64,000 nucleotides of DNA from Hypericum androsaemum. Taxonomy: Eukaryota; Streptophyta; Magnoliopsida; Malpighiales; Hypericaceae. Shown here piece by piece: positions 9,942-20,473 of this stretch. The DNA lies in contig OZ023186.1 in NCBI GenBank assembly GCA_963995505.1, positions 19,103,570 to 19,167,569 on the forward strand. Reading direction: 5' to 3'. Position numbers and translations under genes: made by a program. The notes below the pieces were generated by a model. That model was not told where the DNA came from. It made no database searches and saw only the letters and a list, made by a program, of their open reading frames with translations. The stretch's first letter is position 1; each line of letters begins with the position of its first letter.

Positions 9942-12900
9942 GGACGAGGGAAGGGAAGGGAAGGGAAAGAGGGCCGAAGCGGCGTCGTCGAAGGGAGCGA
10001 AGTTTTGAAAAGTTGAATGTTATAGAGACGTTGAGGGGCGCTTGGCGGGTAAATTTGGGAATCTAATTTTCGTGTGCTTTTTTTTTTAAATAATAAAAAC
10101 GATGCGAGAAAGGGTTGGAAGGGAGGGAGCCGATTTGAGGAGAAATGGGTTTTGTGTGATTTGGGGGAAAAAGAGGAGAGAGATAAATAATAATAATAAT
10201 AATAATACGGTTTGGTTCCTTTTCCTTGACGGTTCAATGGGCTTCTACTGGGCTTTTTGAACTTTGAGCCAATCATGGGCCCCGCTTACTCTCTTCTATT
10301 TAATGGGCTTCAAGTTAGAGAGCTCTAGCTCTACGTTAAATTCCACTTAGTTCCGCCTTTGTTACTCAAGAGACATTGTGGTTTTAAATTGTCTTACTGG
10401 GTGATAAAAATTGTCCTAGTAGGTGACACTCACTAACTCTAATTATTCGAGAACCAACAAGTGGACAAGGACTTGTCCAATTGAATCTGAACAAAAACCC
10501 ATCTTGGAGAATTGTCTGAATTCCAGAGGGGATGAGGTTGATCAAGGATGGCTCCGGAAGAAGGATCATTGGTGGTTGAGTTTTGGACGGATGTTCATTA
10601 TTTTAAATAATTTGTCGTTAAGGTTGGTTGGGCCTTGGGACATCTACGATGCTTAGTTCGAAAATACTTATTTGATTGATAAATCTAAGCCGTACGATGA
10701 TAGCAAAATATGTACGCTAATTTCACGACAACAAAGAGAGATCGGAAGCGCATGAGAGTATCATGGGAGAATAGGACTTCCAAAAATTAGGACGTGACAA
10801 TGAGTCGGTTTGGCGAGACGGTCACTGCTTAAGTGCAGCCGCCTTTTTTTGCAGCAGATGTTAGAACGACCCTGGCCATTCTTGCACCGAGCAAAAGAAA
10901 TGCCATCGAGCAAGTGCATTAACCTCTTCAAGAAAAGCAAATACATTAACATCATGTTATAGACTCTGCTGCTTCTTTTTTAGTTTATGATTCTAGCAGC
11001 TACAGTCATATCTAGACAAGTGCGACTCTCCCAATGATGCCTATATTGCTCGGTTTTGTTTTTACCCCTACAATACACTGCTAAAGCCTAAAACCCTCTT
11101 CCTTTTATAATTAAAAGCACACCAACATATACTTGTTCGAATAATTTTATTACAATTCAAAATTTCAACAATATCTAAATCTGGACCTAAAAAAATTGCA
11201 TCTCCTACTTCCTTATTATATAATGCATCCAAAGTGGGTACAACTGGACAAGCGTACCCTCCTTATCGTACTCTATATACACCAAAATCTTGCTCGCCAC
11301 ATACCATCCACAGCTACAACACTTTTTTTTTTTGGATAATTAGAATTATATTTATACAAAAAAAATCCCGCCAACAATACTTGCTATTGATTTCGTCATC
11401 CGTGGATCTCTTTCGATATCAATCTCCTAAGGATTTATCATAGAAGCAATGCAATATGGTAAAGTTTATCTAGTGTCTTAGTGTAAGTATTCATATTTCC
11501 ATTCCGGATGCCTCTGAGGTTGCCCCTCTAATTACAGTCTCGACCTCTTCGTTCTCGTTGACTCTTCAGTGATCTGCCAAATCTACGAAGCGAATTTTCT
11601 CGGAGAACCGTGTCTTGTGATAAATTTATTCATAAAACACTTCACTTAAAACCCATTAAATAATAAAATTACCAATACAATTTTGCCTCCTCTATATAAA
11701 CCATTATGAATACCTAATTGTTAAATAGTTGATGAAATAATTTTACTACTATTTACTAATTCTACCGTAATATGGATTAGTTAGCTAGAGAATACGATTA
11801 AAAAACCAAAATTATAGTACATTATTTTTGTTGGACCTGCCCTAAAAAAATTGCATCTCCTACATCTTTATTATATAGGAAAAAGTATAATTTAGTATCA
11901 TGTGATTTCACGTATTTTATTTTTAAGGTATGTGGTTTAAAATTTCAAATTTAGTCTCTATAGTTATTTTTGTTTTGACAACCCTCAGTCCCGGGTAACT
12001 GGGGCAACTGCCCGGCCATTTGGTGCCTACTTTCTTCCCTTAGCTTCTGACTTGCGGTGAGTTAACCTCCCTCGTTGTACTTGTAGGACTAGTGATTCAG
12101 ATGGCGCATGATCTTGTATAACCATCAACGTTAATTCAGGTTTTTATCTAACCAATGTGCTCTTTTCATCCTACGAATTTTCTTCACTGAATTTTATCGC
12201 AAGAGAATTTTATTGGCTGGCGGCCACAACATCGAAAGAGGAGATCCTGCACCAGGTAGAAAGAGGAGGAGTAATCATCACGATGATAATAAGCTAGACA
12301 TAAGGCTGGATTATGGATATGATATAATTTAGGATATAATTGTATTTTATTTTCGTATTTATATATAAGGAATTGCCCTCAATTTCCAATAAAAAAAATT
12401 AGAAATCTTGAGTTCGACCAACTGAAATCACTTGGAAGCTTTCAATGTGAGATCACAAAATATCTAAGTTCGAATACAAGAAATCCAATTAAATTATAAT
12501 TTGTCAGACTAGTGTGAATTACAGCTGTCCCTTAACTCTATCAAGTATGTTTTTTAGAACTTATCAAGTATGCTATGTACCTGGTTAAGATTAGGAGTGT
12601 GCATCAGGTAAAATCGAATTTATCTAAGATCGAAATTTTAAAAAAATCTTACCCATCCTGATATTTTAAATTTGGGAAATTCAGAAATTGTTAAAAAGGA
12701 AAGCAAAATTCATAAATTCCTAAATTTTGATATAATGTATCGAGAAATCCAACGCATAGTAAATTGATCCTTGGATTTGAAAAATTAAACTCCTCGGTCC
12801 CGAATCCACTTTTCATCTAATTATTGGTTAACAATCTTACTGAAATGACTTTGTTACCCTTGAATCACTTTTTAATTTCAAATTCACCATAAGTTAGTGA

Positions 12901-12971
12901 GAGAAAAAAATCTTCTCACCTCTTTCCTCTTCGATGCTCCATTGTCGCCCGTTAAGGACGAAGGCCGGGAT
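9942..12971. other. Intergenic, with repeat-pair member and no gene
   Basis: No coding region seen. 10250-11110 is one half of a dispersed repeat (see separate entry). A ~45-bp direct repeat containing CCTAAAAAAATTGCATCTCC occurs near 11187 and 11844. A (TAA)n tract lies at about 10186-10206. The rest is AT-rich. Confidence 0.5.
10250..11110 (+). repeat. Dispersed repeat, copy 1 (partner at 44.9 kb)
   Basis: Two blocks match the 44.94-45.35 kb region by eye in the same order and orientation. 10250-10560 shares TCTTCTATTTAATGGGCTTC and CATCTTGGAGAAT; 10985-11110 shares CAAGTGCGACTCTCCCAATG and CACTGCTAAAGCC. The ~425 bp between the blocks are missing from the other copy. No open frame is apparent, and the element type is unknown. 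Confidence 0.65.
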
Positions 12972-14576
12972 TAAGGAACTGAGTCAATAACCCTAAATCG
13001 AAACTCTAACCCTTGATTAAGGAACTCAAAATCGTTAACTCCAAATGGCCCGTGGGTTGCCGAAAACCGCGATGCTGGTGGCAAACAATAATGTGGCCAA
13101 GAGGAGAAGATAAGAGAAGTTGAAATAGTCTCTTGCAATAATCTAATGAAACAAAATGAAACTGTTTAGTTTACTGCCACTGTGAGAGATCCCAGTAATC
13201 CAAGCAAAGTCGGGGTTTTTTTCAAAATAGGCAAAAAAAATTAGATATATTTCCTAAATAGGCAAAAACTTAGATAAATTACTTTTTTTCTTCTCTTGTA
13301 CTTCGATTGAAAAAGTATTTTTTACAACTTCTTATTTCGGAGTCCGATTGAGGTGATTCAAGTTTTTATGCAAAGCTGAGACATATATCTACAACTTTGT
13401 AATCTATGATTTTTTCAAATTCAAAGTGTAAGGATGTCAAAAATAAATTTGAAGTCAAAAACTGATCGAGTTCGATCGACTGATTTCGGTTAGGAGACAA
13501 ATTTTTACTTCGGAGTCCGATTGAGTTGACTCAAGTTGCTGTGCAAAGCTGAGACGTATATCTACAACTTTGTAGTTTATAACTTTTCCAAATACGGAGT
13601 ATAACGATGTCAAAATTTTGTTTGAAGTCAAAAGCCGATCGAGCGAAATTAAAACAAAATGTGTCAGGGAGGCGACCTATAAACATGTCATCTCTATTAT
13701 TTTAATTATTGTTTTAAGGCACAAAGAAGGAATTGACATGTACATGGGTCGTTTCCCTATTTTTTTTAATTTTAAATTAAATTTTTGTCTATTTTGAGAA
13801 TATATTAAATTTTTGCCTATTTAAAAAATATATCTAAATTTTTTGTCTATTTTAGAAAAAAACCCAGCAAAGCCCACCCCACTGCCCTTAGCTTACATAA
13901 ATATTTCCCTTTTAAATTATTTTTTTTGGGTTTGTGTCTCGTATTTGAAAATTTATTTTAATTAATTACCACCACAATCTTGCGTTCATGTAAATTGAAG
14001 TTCGTTTGAAGAGGCATGTTAAGTTTACCACGTACAAAAAAAACTGGTTGTTTTACGCATGAAAAATAGAAGGTACCGTATTATACTAAAACAATATCTT
14101 TTCAAAAAATAAAAAAATTAATAAAAGCCCAGCCTAGCCTAGGATACCTCCTATTCGGGTAAATTACTTTTTCTGTCAGAGGGCGGACGACGGTATACAC
14201 GGGGAGATCGTACTTGGGCTTAGTTTTTGAACATATCACAAGTACATTTCCCGTTCTATTACAAAAAAGGGTTGGATTCAGTGGCAACAAGACTTATCCC
14301 CACTAAAATGGATCAAGTAATTATACCTATAGACACGGTTTTTTATGATTATGATTATCAGATCTCTAGACACTATTTTTAATAAAATCTGATGGCTCAA
14401 ACGAAATCCCCTCCGTAGGGACGACTTTTATGTTGTCCCCACTCAATCCAAAATCTACAAAAAATCAGAAGTACTTTTCCGTTTGGGAAAAGAAAATTTA
14501 CTCTTTAGGTAAACATATAATTATATAAGAACAAGTCCCAAAGCAAGAAGAGGAAAAAAAGACAAGACTACTTTGC
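12972..14576 (+). repeat. Duplicated promoter segment, copy A
   Basis: Matches 19434-20423 (copy B, the promoter and start of the 5' leader of the intact F-box gene) in collinear blocks: CCAAATGGCCCGTGGGTTGC, CAATGTGGCCAAGAGGA, AAAGCCCAG...CCTAGGATACCT, and TATATAAGAACAAGTCCCAA. Copy A is longer because it holds a MITE (13212-13865) and probably another small insertion around 14290-14455 ending TGTCCCCACTCAATCC. It stops at TTTGC (14572-14576), where a LINE has inserted. No F-box coding sequence follows. Confidence 0.75.
13212..13865. mobile_element. MULE-like MITE (654 bp) with 9-bp TSD
   Basis: Terminal inverted repeats begin GGGGTTTTTTTC on the left and read GGGTTTTTTTCTAAAATAG on the reverse of the right end; similarity extends about 65 bp. 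Flanking direct repeats are AGCAAAGTC (13203-13211) and AGCAAAGCC (13866-13874). Copy B has AAGCAAAGCTCACTCCC uninterrupted near 19658, the empty site. The interior contains a ~173-bp tandem duplication (starting near 13336 and 13509, each TTCGGAGTCCGATTGAG). Nine-bp target duplications suggest the Mutator superfamily. No coding capacity. Confidence 0.8.
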
Positions 14577-16490
14577 TTATAAGGTTTTTTCAAAAGTTCT
14601 TGCAAACCGTCTTAGTCATTGGATGAATGTTTTGATCTTTGATTGTCAAGGTGCATTTGTTAAGGGTAGATATATTCAAGATAATATTACTATTGCGCAT
14701 GAAACTTTTCATTGTCTTAAAAAATCTGCTAGGAGGAAATCCACTTTTATGACAATCAAATTGGATTTGAAGAAAGCTTATGACTTAGTGAATTGGGACT
14801 TTTTGGAACTTGTAATGAAAAAACTTGTTTTTTCGAGTAAATGGTTGTCCTGTGTTATGAGTTGTGTGAGGACGACTTCTTTTAGTGTCCTATTCAATAG
14901 GAAGTCTCTTCCCTGGTTTAATGCTGAGCGTGGAATTAGGCAAGGAGACCCTCTTTCCCCTTTCCTCTTTCTATTTATTTCTGATTTCTTTGCTCATTTT
15001 GTTAACAGTGCTAAATCTTCTGGTGCAATTCAGGGTTTTGCCTTTCAATAGGTTTTGTCCTGTTGTTATACATATTTTGTTCGCAGATGATACCTTACTT
15101 TTTGGCAAGACTAGTGATGAAGAGGCTCAGATTCTCAAAAAATTGCTGGTCGGCTTCTCTGACATGTCTGGACAGCAGATAAATTTTTCTAAATCCAGCA
15201 TTTGCTTCTCCAAATGGGAAACAGGCAAAAAGAAATGTCATATTATGGATATCCTTCAAATGAAACAGATGCAGCAGGACGAGAAATATCTTGGTCTCCC
15301 TTCTATTTGGGGGAGATCTAAGGTTGATGCTTTGAATTTTTTGTTTGATAGGATTTGGAAAAAGACCTTAAGTTGGAAACAAAAGCTGCTTTCCCAAGCG
15401 GGGAGAGAGGTATTGATAAAAGCTGTGCTTACTACTATTCCCTCTTATACCACGCAATATCTTCTTCTTCCTATTTCCTTCTGCTCCAAGCATAACAGCC
15501 TGTTGGCCAACTTCTGGTGGACAGGGGAAGGAAATGGGAAGAAGATATATTGGCTTAGTTGGGAAAAAATGACTTCCCCTAAGACTGATGGTGGTATAAG
15601 ATTTTAAGGACCTTCGTTTGTTTAACATCTCCCTTCTTGCTAAGCAAGTTTGGAGGTTGTTGAATAATCAAGATTCTTTGTGTTATAAGATTTTGAAGGG
15701 TCTTTATTTCCATGATTGTAATTTGTTGCAGGCAGTTTTTGGTCATAGACTCTCTTGGATTTGGAACAACTTGATTTCGGGTAAAGATGCTCTATTGGAT
15801 GGCCTCTTATTTAGAATTGGTGATGGTAAATAAACTAGACTTTGGCTTGACCCTTGGTTGCCCTCTTTACCAAGTGTTACTCTTCAATTTCGGTCGGGCC
15901 TTCCACCCTTCCTTAACAATATTTCTGACCTGATCTGTCCTTCCACTATGAGATGAAAGATAGGTTTAATTCAAAATTTCTTTAACCCGATTGAACAAAA
16001 TGCTATTTTGAACACTAAACTATGCAGGGTGGCTTATCAAGACAAGCTTGTTTGGAAGCATAGTGATGATGGTTTGTTTACAGTTAAGAGGGAATACCAG
16101 GTTCTTAAAAAACAATTATCTCTGGTAAGACAAACCTTTCCCAATGTCCCTTTTAACTGGAAGTGTATCTGGAAATTGAAAGTACCTCTTAAGGTACAAA
16201 TCTTTATTTGGCGTTTGGTTCGAGATGAGGTAGCTACTGCTTCAAATTTGTATAGAAGAAGTTTGGCTCGATCCTCTATTTGCCAAATCTGTTTTGATGC
16301 TGATGAGTCTATTATTCATATGTTTTTTGTCTGTTCGCATGCGAGGGCTGCGTGACATTCATCCCCTCTTGGTCTTCTCTTTGATCCCGTTGCACATATT
16401 TCTTTTGATCGATGGTTGGCTTTTGTTTTAGACCTATTTAACTCTCCTGATACTTGCAATCTCATCCCACTTGCTATGCATCTTTGTTGG

Positions 16491-16774
16491 TGTTGGGATG
16501 GCGAGAAATAGGAAAGACTTATTTCCTATTCCTATTCCTATTCTGGCTAGGTTTTGGACTCCTAATCTGACCTAGATAGGTTACTTGTACACCAAGGGTT
16601 TGTCTCTATATAAAGACATATTAATCTTGGTTTTTTGTATGGCTTTGTGGCTCGAAAACTCATCAATAAAAGTTCTCCTTTCTCTCCGTGGTTGTAGGCA
16701 TTAGGCCAAAATACGTAAACTCTTGCGTTCGTGTTCTTTGCGTATTTTGTTCTCTAGTTGCTGAATTCCTAACA
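16491..16774 (+). repeat. Copia 5' LTR
   Basis: Contains a TATA box (CTCTATATAAAG, about 16605-16615) and a polyadenylation-like AATAAAAG (about 16666), the U3/R layout of a working LTR. Starts TG and ends CA. Confidence 0.9.
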
Positions 16775-16776
16775 AG

Positions 16777-16788
16777 TGGTATCAGAGC
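16777..16788 (+). other. Primer-binding site (tRNA-iMet)
   Basis: TGGTATCAGAGC two bases after the 5' LTR, the standard plant Copia PBS complementary to the 3' end of initiator methionine tRNA. Confidence 0.93.
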
Positions 16789-16805
16789 TAAGGTTGGAGG
16801 ATATC

Positions 16806-17110
16806 GGAGGCGCGAAATTTGCTCTTGTGAAGTTCGATGGTTCATCGAATTTCGGGTTATGGCAAAGGCGTGTCAAAGATCTCCTCGTACAACAAGGGAT
16901 GGTCATCGCGCTCTCAGAGAAGAAGTCTGAGAAGATAGAGGAGCAAGAGTGGGAGGAGTTGGAGGCCAATGCGGTAGCAAAGATTCGCTTGTGCTTGGCG
17001 GATGATGAGGAGCTACCAGCTGGGTTGTGGAAGAGGATCCAGATCGGAGTCAAAGAAGTTCAATGGAAGTGGTTTCAAGTGCGGAGAAGGGCACATAAAG
17101 GGGACTATCC
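16806..17110 (+). pseudogene. Copia gag remnant with zinc knuckle
   Basis: The frame reads GGAKFALVKFDGSSNFGLWQ, then RRVKDLLVQQGMVIAL and WEELEANAVAKIRLCLADD, the conserved start of Copia gag. It then jumps to a region whose other frame reads FKCGEGHIKG (from about 17075), a CCHC knuckle missing part of its spacing. The usual initiating ATG appears lost (ATATCGGAGGC where families have an ATG). The structure suggests an internal deletion joining the gag N-terminus to the knuckle. Confidence 0.8.
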
Positions 17111-18158
17111 AGGACGAACTAGGGATCAAGACAAAGAGGAGAGATCGGCATCCACAACCATGGCCACATGTTCAGACGGGTCAGATGGTGGCTGCCTTTC
17201 TGTCTCATCAAGTCCAATGCATCCTAGTAATCTCTCTTCATTAGTGACCTTGGACTATAATAGTGATAGTCCTAAAGGTAGGCTAACAAAGGTGGAGAAG
17301 GATGCAATGGTAGGGATGAAGGGTGAAAGGGAATACCTACAGGTGAGGCACATTATTGTAGGTGGAGTCACATCAATGGGTCTGACGAAGTTGGCAAAAG
17401 CTCAGGTCATATGAGATTGGTTCGTATGAGAGAGCAAATGCTTAACATGGATGGTTTGAGTATAGTTGGGATTCGCAGAGACATGGATAGCAAACTATGG
17501 TTATTTTGTGGAGACATGGTTGGCAAAGAGCCATGGTTGTCTCGGAGAAGCATTGTTAGCTGGGCCCTGCTATGGTTATCTAAAGGGACGTGCACGTCAA
17601 AGGTATTGGGTAGGTTTTGCATGGGGAATGCGAAGCCGTTGGTAGCACCACAGACGAATCGGGTATCTCACTCAAGGCCGAATGATAGAGTTCGAGGCAT
17701 GTCGAGGGTTCTACTTGGTGGAACAAAAGGTTGCCCTTTGTATGCTATGGCAAGTAGCATTGGTTTGAGGTAAAAAGGTCCAACGGAAGAGCGGTTCGAG
17801 GTTGCGGAGCATAGGGCTGATCGAAAAATATATGGTACGTCTATTGGTCGCAAGGTTACTTCAGAAAGTGGACTCGCTAGTTGAGGTTCGATAGAGGTTG
17901 GAGGGAATAGGCTAAGCAAGCTCAGAAGCTCGAGTTTGGGGGCTGGCTCCAAGTGATTGAACAAAAGGTGAAGAGAAAGTTGAGATGGTCTTATTGATGC
18001 AGTTATCTATGGTCTGAGATGGAGTCGGTGGAGTTGGATTAGTTTTGCAAGATCTCATGGTTCTTCGTGGGGTGGTATTTTGTCAAGGTGGAGTTTGTTG
18101 AAGTTCGGGTGGAGCTTCATGGTTCTTCCACGAGATGATTTCTCGCCAAGGTGGAGAT

Positions 18159-18442
18159 TGTTGGGATGGCGAGAAATAGGAAAGACTTATTTCCTATTCC
18201 TATTCCTATTCTGACTAGGTTTTGGACTCCTAATCCGACCTAGATAGGTTACTTGTATACCAAGGGTTTGTCTCTATATAAAGACATGTTACCCTAGGTT
18301 TTTTGTATGACTTTGTGGCTCGGAAACTCATCAATAAAAGTTCTCATTTCTCTCCGTGGACGTAGGCATTAGGCCGAACCACGTAAACTCTTGCGTCCGT
18401 GTTCTTTGCACGTTTTGTTCTCTAGTTGCTGAATTCCTAACA
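18159..18442 (+). repeat. Copia 3' LTR
   Basis: Same length and ends as the 5' LTR, with scattered substitutions visible. Preceded by a short polypurine tract and followed by the target duplication GTTGG. Confidence 0.9.
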
Positions 18443-19433
18443 GTTGGAGTGTTTGGTTGTCTAGAAATAAATTTCTTTTTGAAGGTATTAAGATTGATCA
18501 CTATGATATTTTCTCGCAAGCTACTTATTTTAGTGATGAATTCTTGCAGGTTACAGGTTCATGTTCGAGGGACATGAGTAGAACTGCTTTGGAACAAGTT
18601 TCTTGGATCGCTCCCCCTGTTGGTATCCTGAAACTATTTTCTATGCTTCTTGGATGGCGGAGGACTCCCCGTCTGGAATTGTTGCAATTGTTCATAACAA
18701 CCTTGGCCTTGCGCTAGCAGGTCAGCATGATGTGGTGGTTGCCTCCTCTCCACTTAAGGTTGGGTTATTAGCAATCAATGGTGCTTTCCCTTATTGTCCG
18801 AGTTTTTCCTTCTAGGCAAGTCATCTTTGAGTCTGATTGTAGCCTCACGGTTACGTTCGTGACTGATCCTTTCGCTTTGGTACATTGGAAGCTGGAATCT
18901 CTGGTGCGGGATATCCGCCTCTTCTTAGACCAATTACCGTTTTGTAGGCTTACTCTCGTCTCTCGGGTGCAAAACCAAGTTATAGGTTGGGTTTGTAAAC
19001 ATGCTAGATTATGCCTACTTCCTTGTAATTGGCTCTACCAACATCTATCTGAACTGGATGTGCTCCTTTACACTAATTTCCCAACCTGATTAGTTTATTT
19101 ATATATGAATTGGTTTGTTTCCCCTTAAAAAAAATTTGCAATCCAGCAATAAAGCAATCGAACACAAAGGATTTCTTGTGTTAAGGCAAGAAAAAGCCCC
19201 AAATACGCACATTTTTTTTCCAACAAAAAAAAGAAAAGGCCCCAAAATCGAAACCAAATAATAAGCAAATCTGAGTCAAAAAAAGTTTTTTTTTAAAAAA
19301 TTTTATACCATACTAAGACTTGAACTTTGGACTTCATTAAATTTTACAATGTCTTGTAACGCTAATCTGCATGCCTTTTGAAGTAAAAAAAAACTATTAA
19401 AACACCAAATAATTCTCCTAAATCAAAACGCTT

Positions 19434-20423
19434 AATTAAGGAACCCTAAATCGAAAACTCCAAATGGCCCGTGGGTTGCCGAAAACTCTTATGTGGTGAC
19501 AAACAACAATGTGGCCAAGAGGATAAGAGAAAATGGGAAAGAAGAGAGGAGAAATTGAAGTAGTCTCTTACAATAATCTTATGAAACAAAAGTACTCTTG
19601 TCTAGTTAGTAAGTAGATGGAGAATAGTGGTAGATCCAACAACTGGCAACTGTAATCCAAGCAAAGCTCACTCCCTACTGCCTTAGCTCACATAAATATT
19701 TCCTCTTTCTAAATCAATTTTTTAAATTCATTTTCCAGTAATTTTTAATTAATTTCCACCTACTTGTACGATCTTGTTTAATAGATGTCAAGTCCCTGTA
19801 AATTTAAGTCTGTTTGAAGAGAAATATTAGATTTATCACTTAAAAAATAGCTGTTTATTATAGGCATTAAAAATAGAAGATACTATACTAGGGGGAATAT
19901 TTCTATGATTATAAACTTAGTGGCAAGATCGTATTTGAAAGTTAATTTTATAGTCAAATTCATTACTTGCTGGTCTCGTTATTTACACATGGACTTACGA
20001 TTATAACTTATTAGAGAAGCTAATGAGATTTTATGACGGTTAGACTAATAGTAAAGATTCAATTTGTGTTATACTTAACTTGCACAAAAAATTGTTTAAC
20101 AGAAAAAGAAATATTGACGAAATAAAAACGTGTGAAACTATAAAAGCCCAGCCCAACGAAACGGAAGCCTAGGATACCTTCCATACTTTTTGTACTTTTT
20201 CTGACTGAGTGGAATCCAACTGAACAATAATTAAAGAGGACAGGTAGATAGAGATCTACTACACGTAGTAGTCCAACATAAGGCAAGTACTTTACGATTT
20301 TATTACCAAAACAGGACTTTTTTTCCGATTGGGAAAAGAAAAACTTACTCTTTAGTATTTTTATATAAGAACAAGTCCCAAAGCAAGAAGAGGGCAAAAA
20401 AAAAAGGGACAAGAGTAGTTTGC
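19434..20423 (+). promoter_or_regulatory. Duplicated promoter segment, copy B (intact F-box gene)
   Basis: Upstream region of the F-box gene that begins at 20474; paralogous to 12972-14576. A TATA-like TTATATAAG sits at 20361-20369, about 110 bp before the ATG. It lacks the MITE and the LINE, so it serves as empty-site reference for copy A. Confidence 0.65.
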
Positions 20424-20473
20424 AATCGAGTCCCAGATCCCTAATCCCTGTGACTGGAGAAGGAAAACACGTC

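Larger units (their letters stand above)
16491..18442 (+). mobile_element. Non-autonomous Copia LTR retrotransposon (1.95 kb)
   Basis: Two 284-bp LTRs (16491-16774 and 18159-18442), each TGTTGGGATGG...GAATTCCTAACA, flanked by the 5-bp target duplication GTTGG (16486-16490 and 18443-18447). The insertion lies inside the LINE. After LTR1 comes a primer-binding site, TGGTATCAGAGC (16777-16788), complementary to initiator tRNA-Met. A purine tract AAGGTGGAGA precedes LTR2. The 1.38-kb interior encodes only a Copia gag start and a zinc-knuckle remnant. Protease, integrase, RT and RNase H are absent, so it would need helper proteins. LTRs are near identical by eye, which implies a fairly recent insertion. 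Confidence 0.92.
14577..19134 (+). mobile_element. 5'-truncated LINE, split by a nested Copia element
   Basis: Non-LTR retrotransposon remnant in two parts, 14577-16490 and 18448-19134. It starts inside the reverse transcriptase: YKVFSKVLANRLSHW, then GAFVKGRYIQDNI, LDLKKAYDLVNW, GIRQGDPLSPFLF, and the catalytic FADD (15080-15091), which sits in a different frame, so a frameshift lies near 15035. The linker and zinc-binding region follow (YLGLPSIWGRSK; IWKLKVPLKVQIFIWRLVRD; SICQICFDADESIIHMFFVC). After the Copia insertion comes an RNase H-like segment (VIFESDCSLTV). It ends with an A tract (19127-19134). TTTGC occurs on both sides (14572-14576 and 19135-19139), a short possible target duplication. 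Stops and shifts show it is inactive. Confidence 0.88.
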
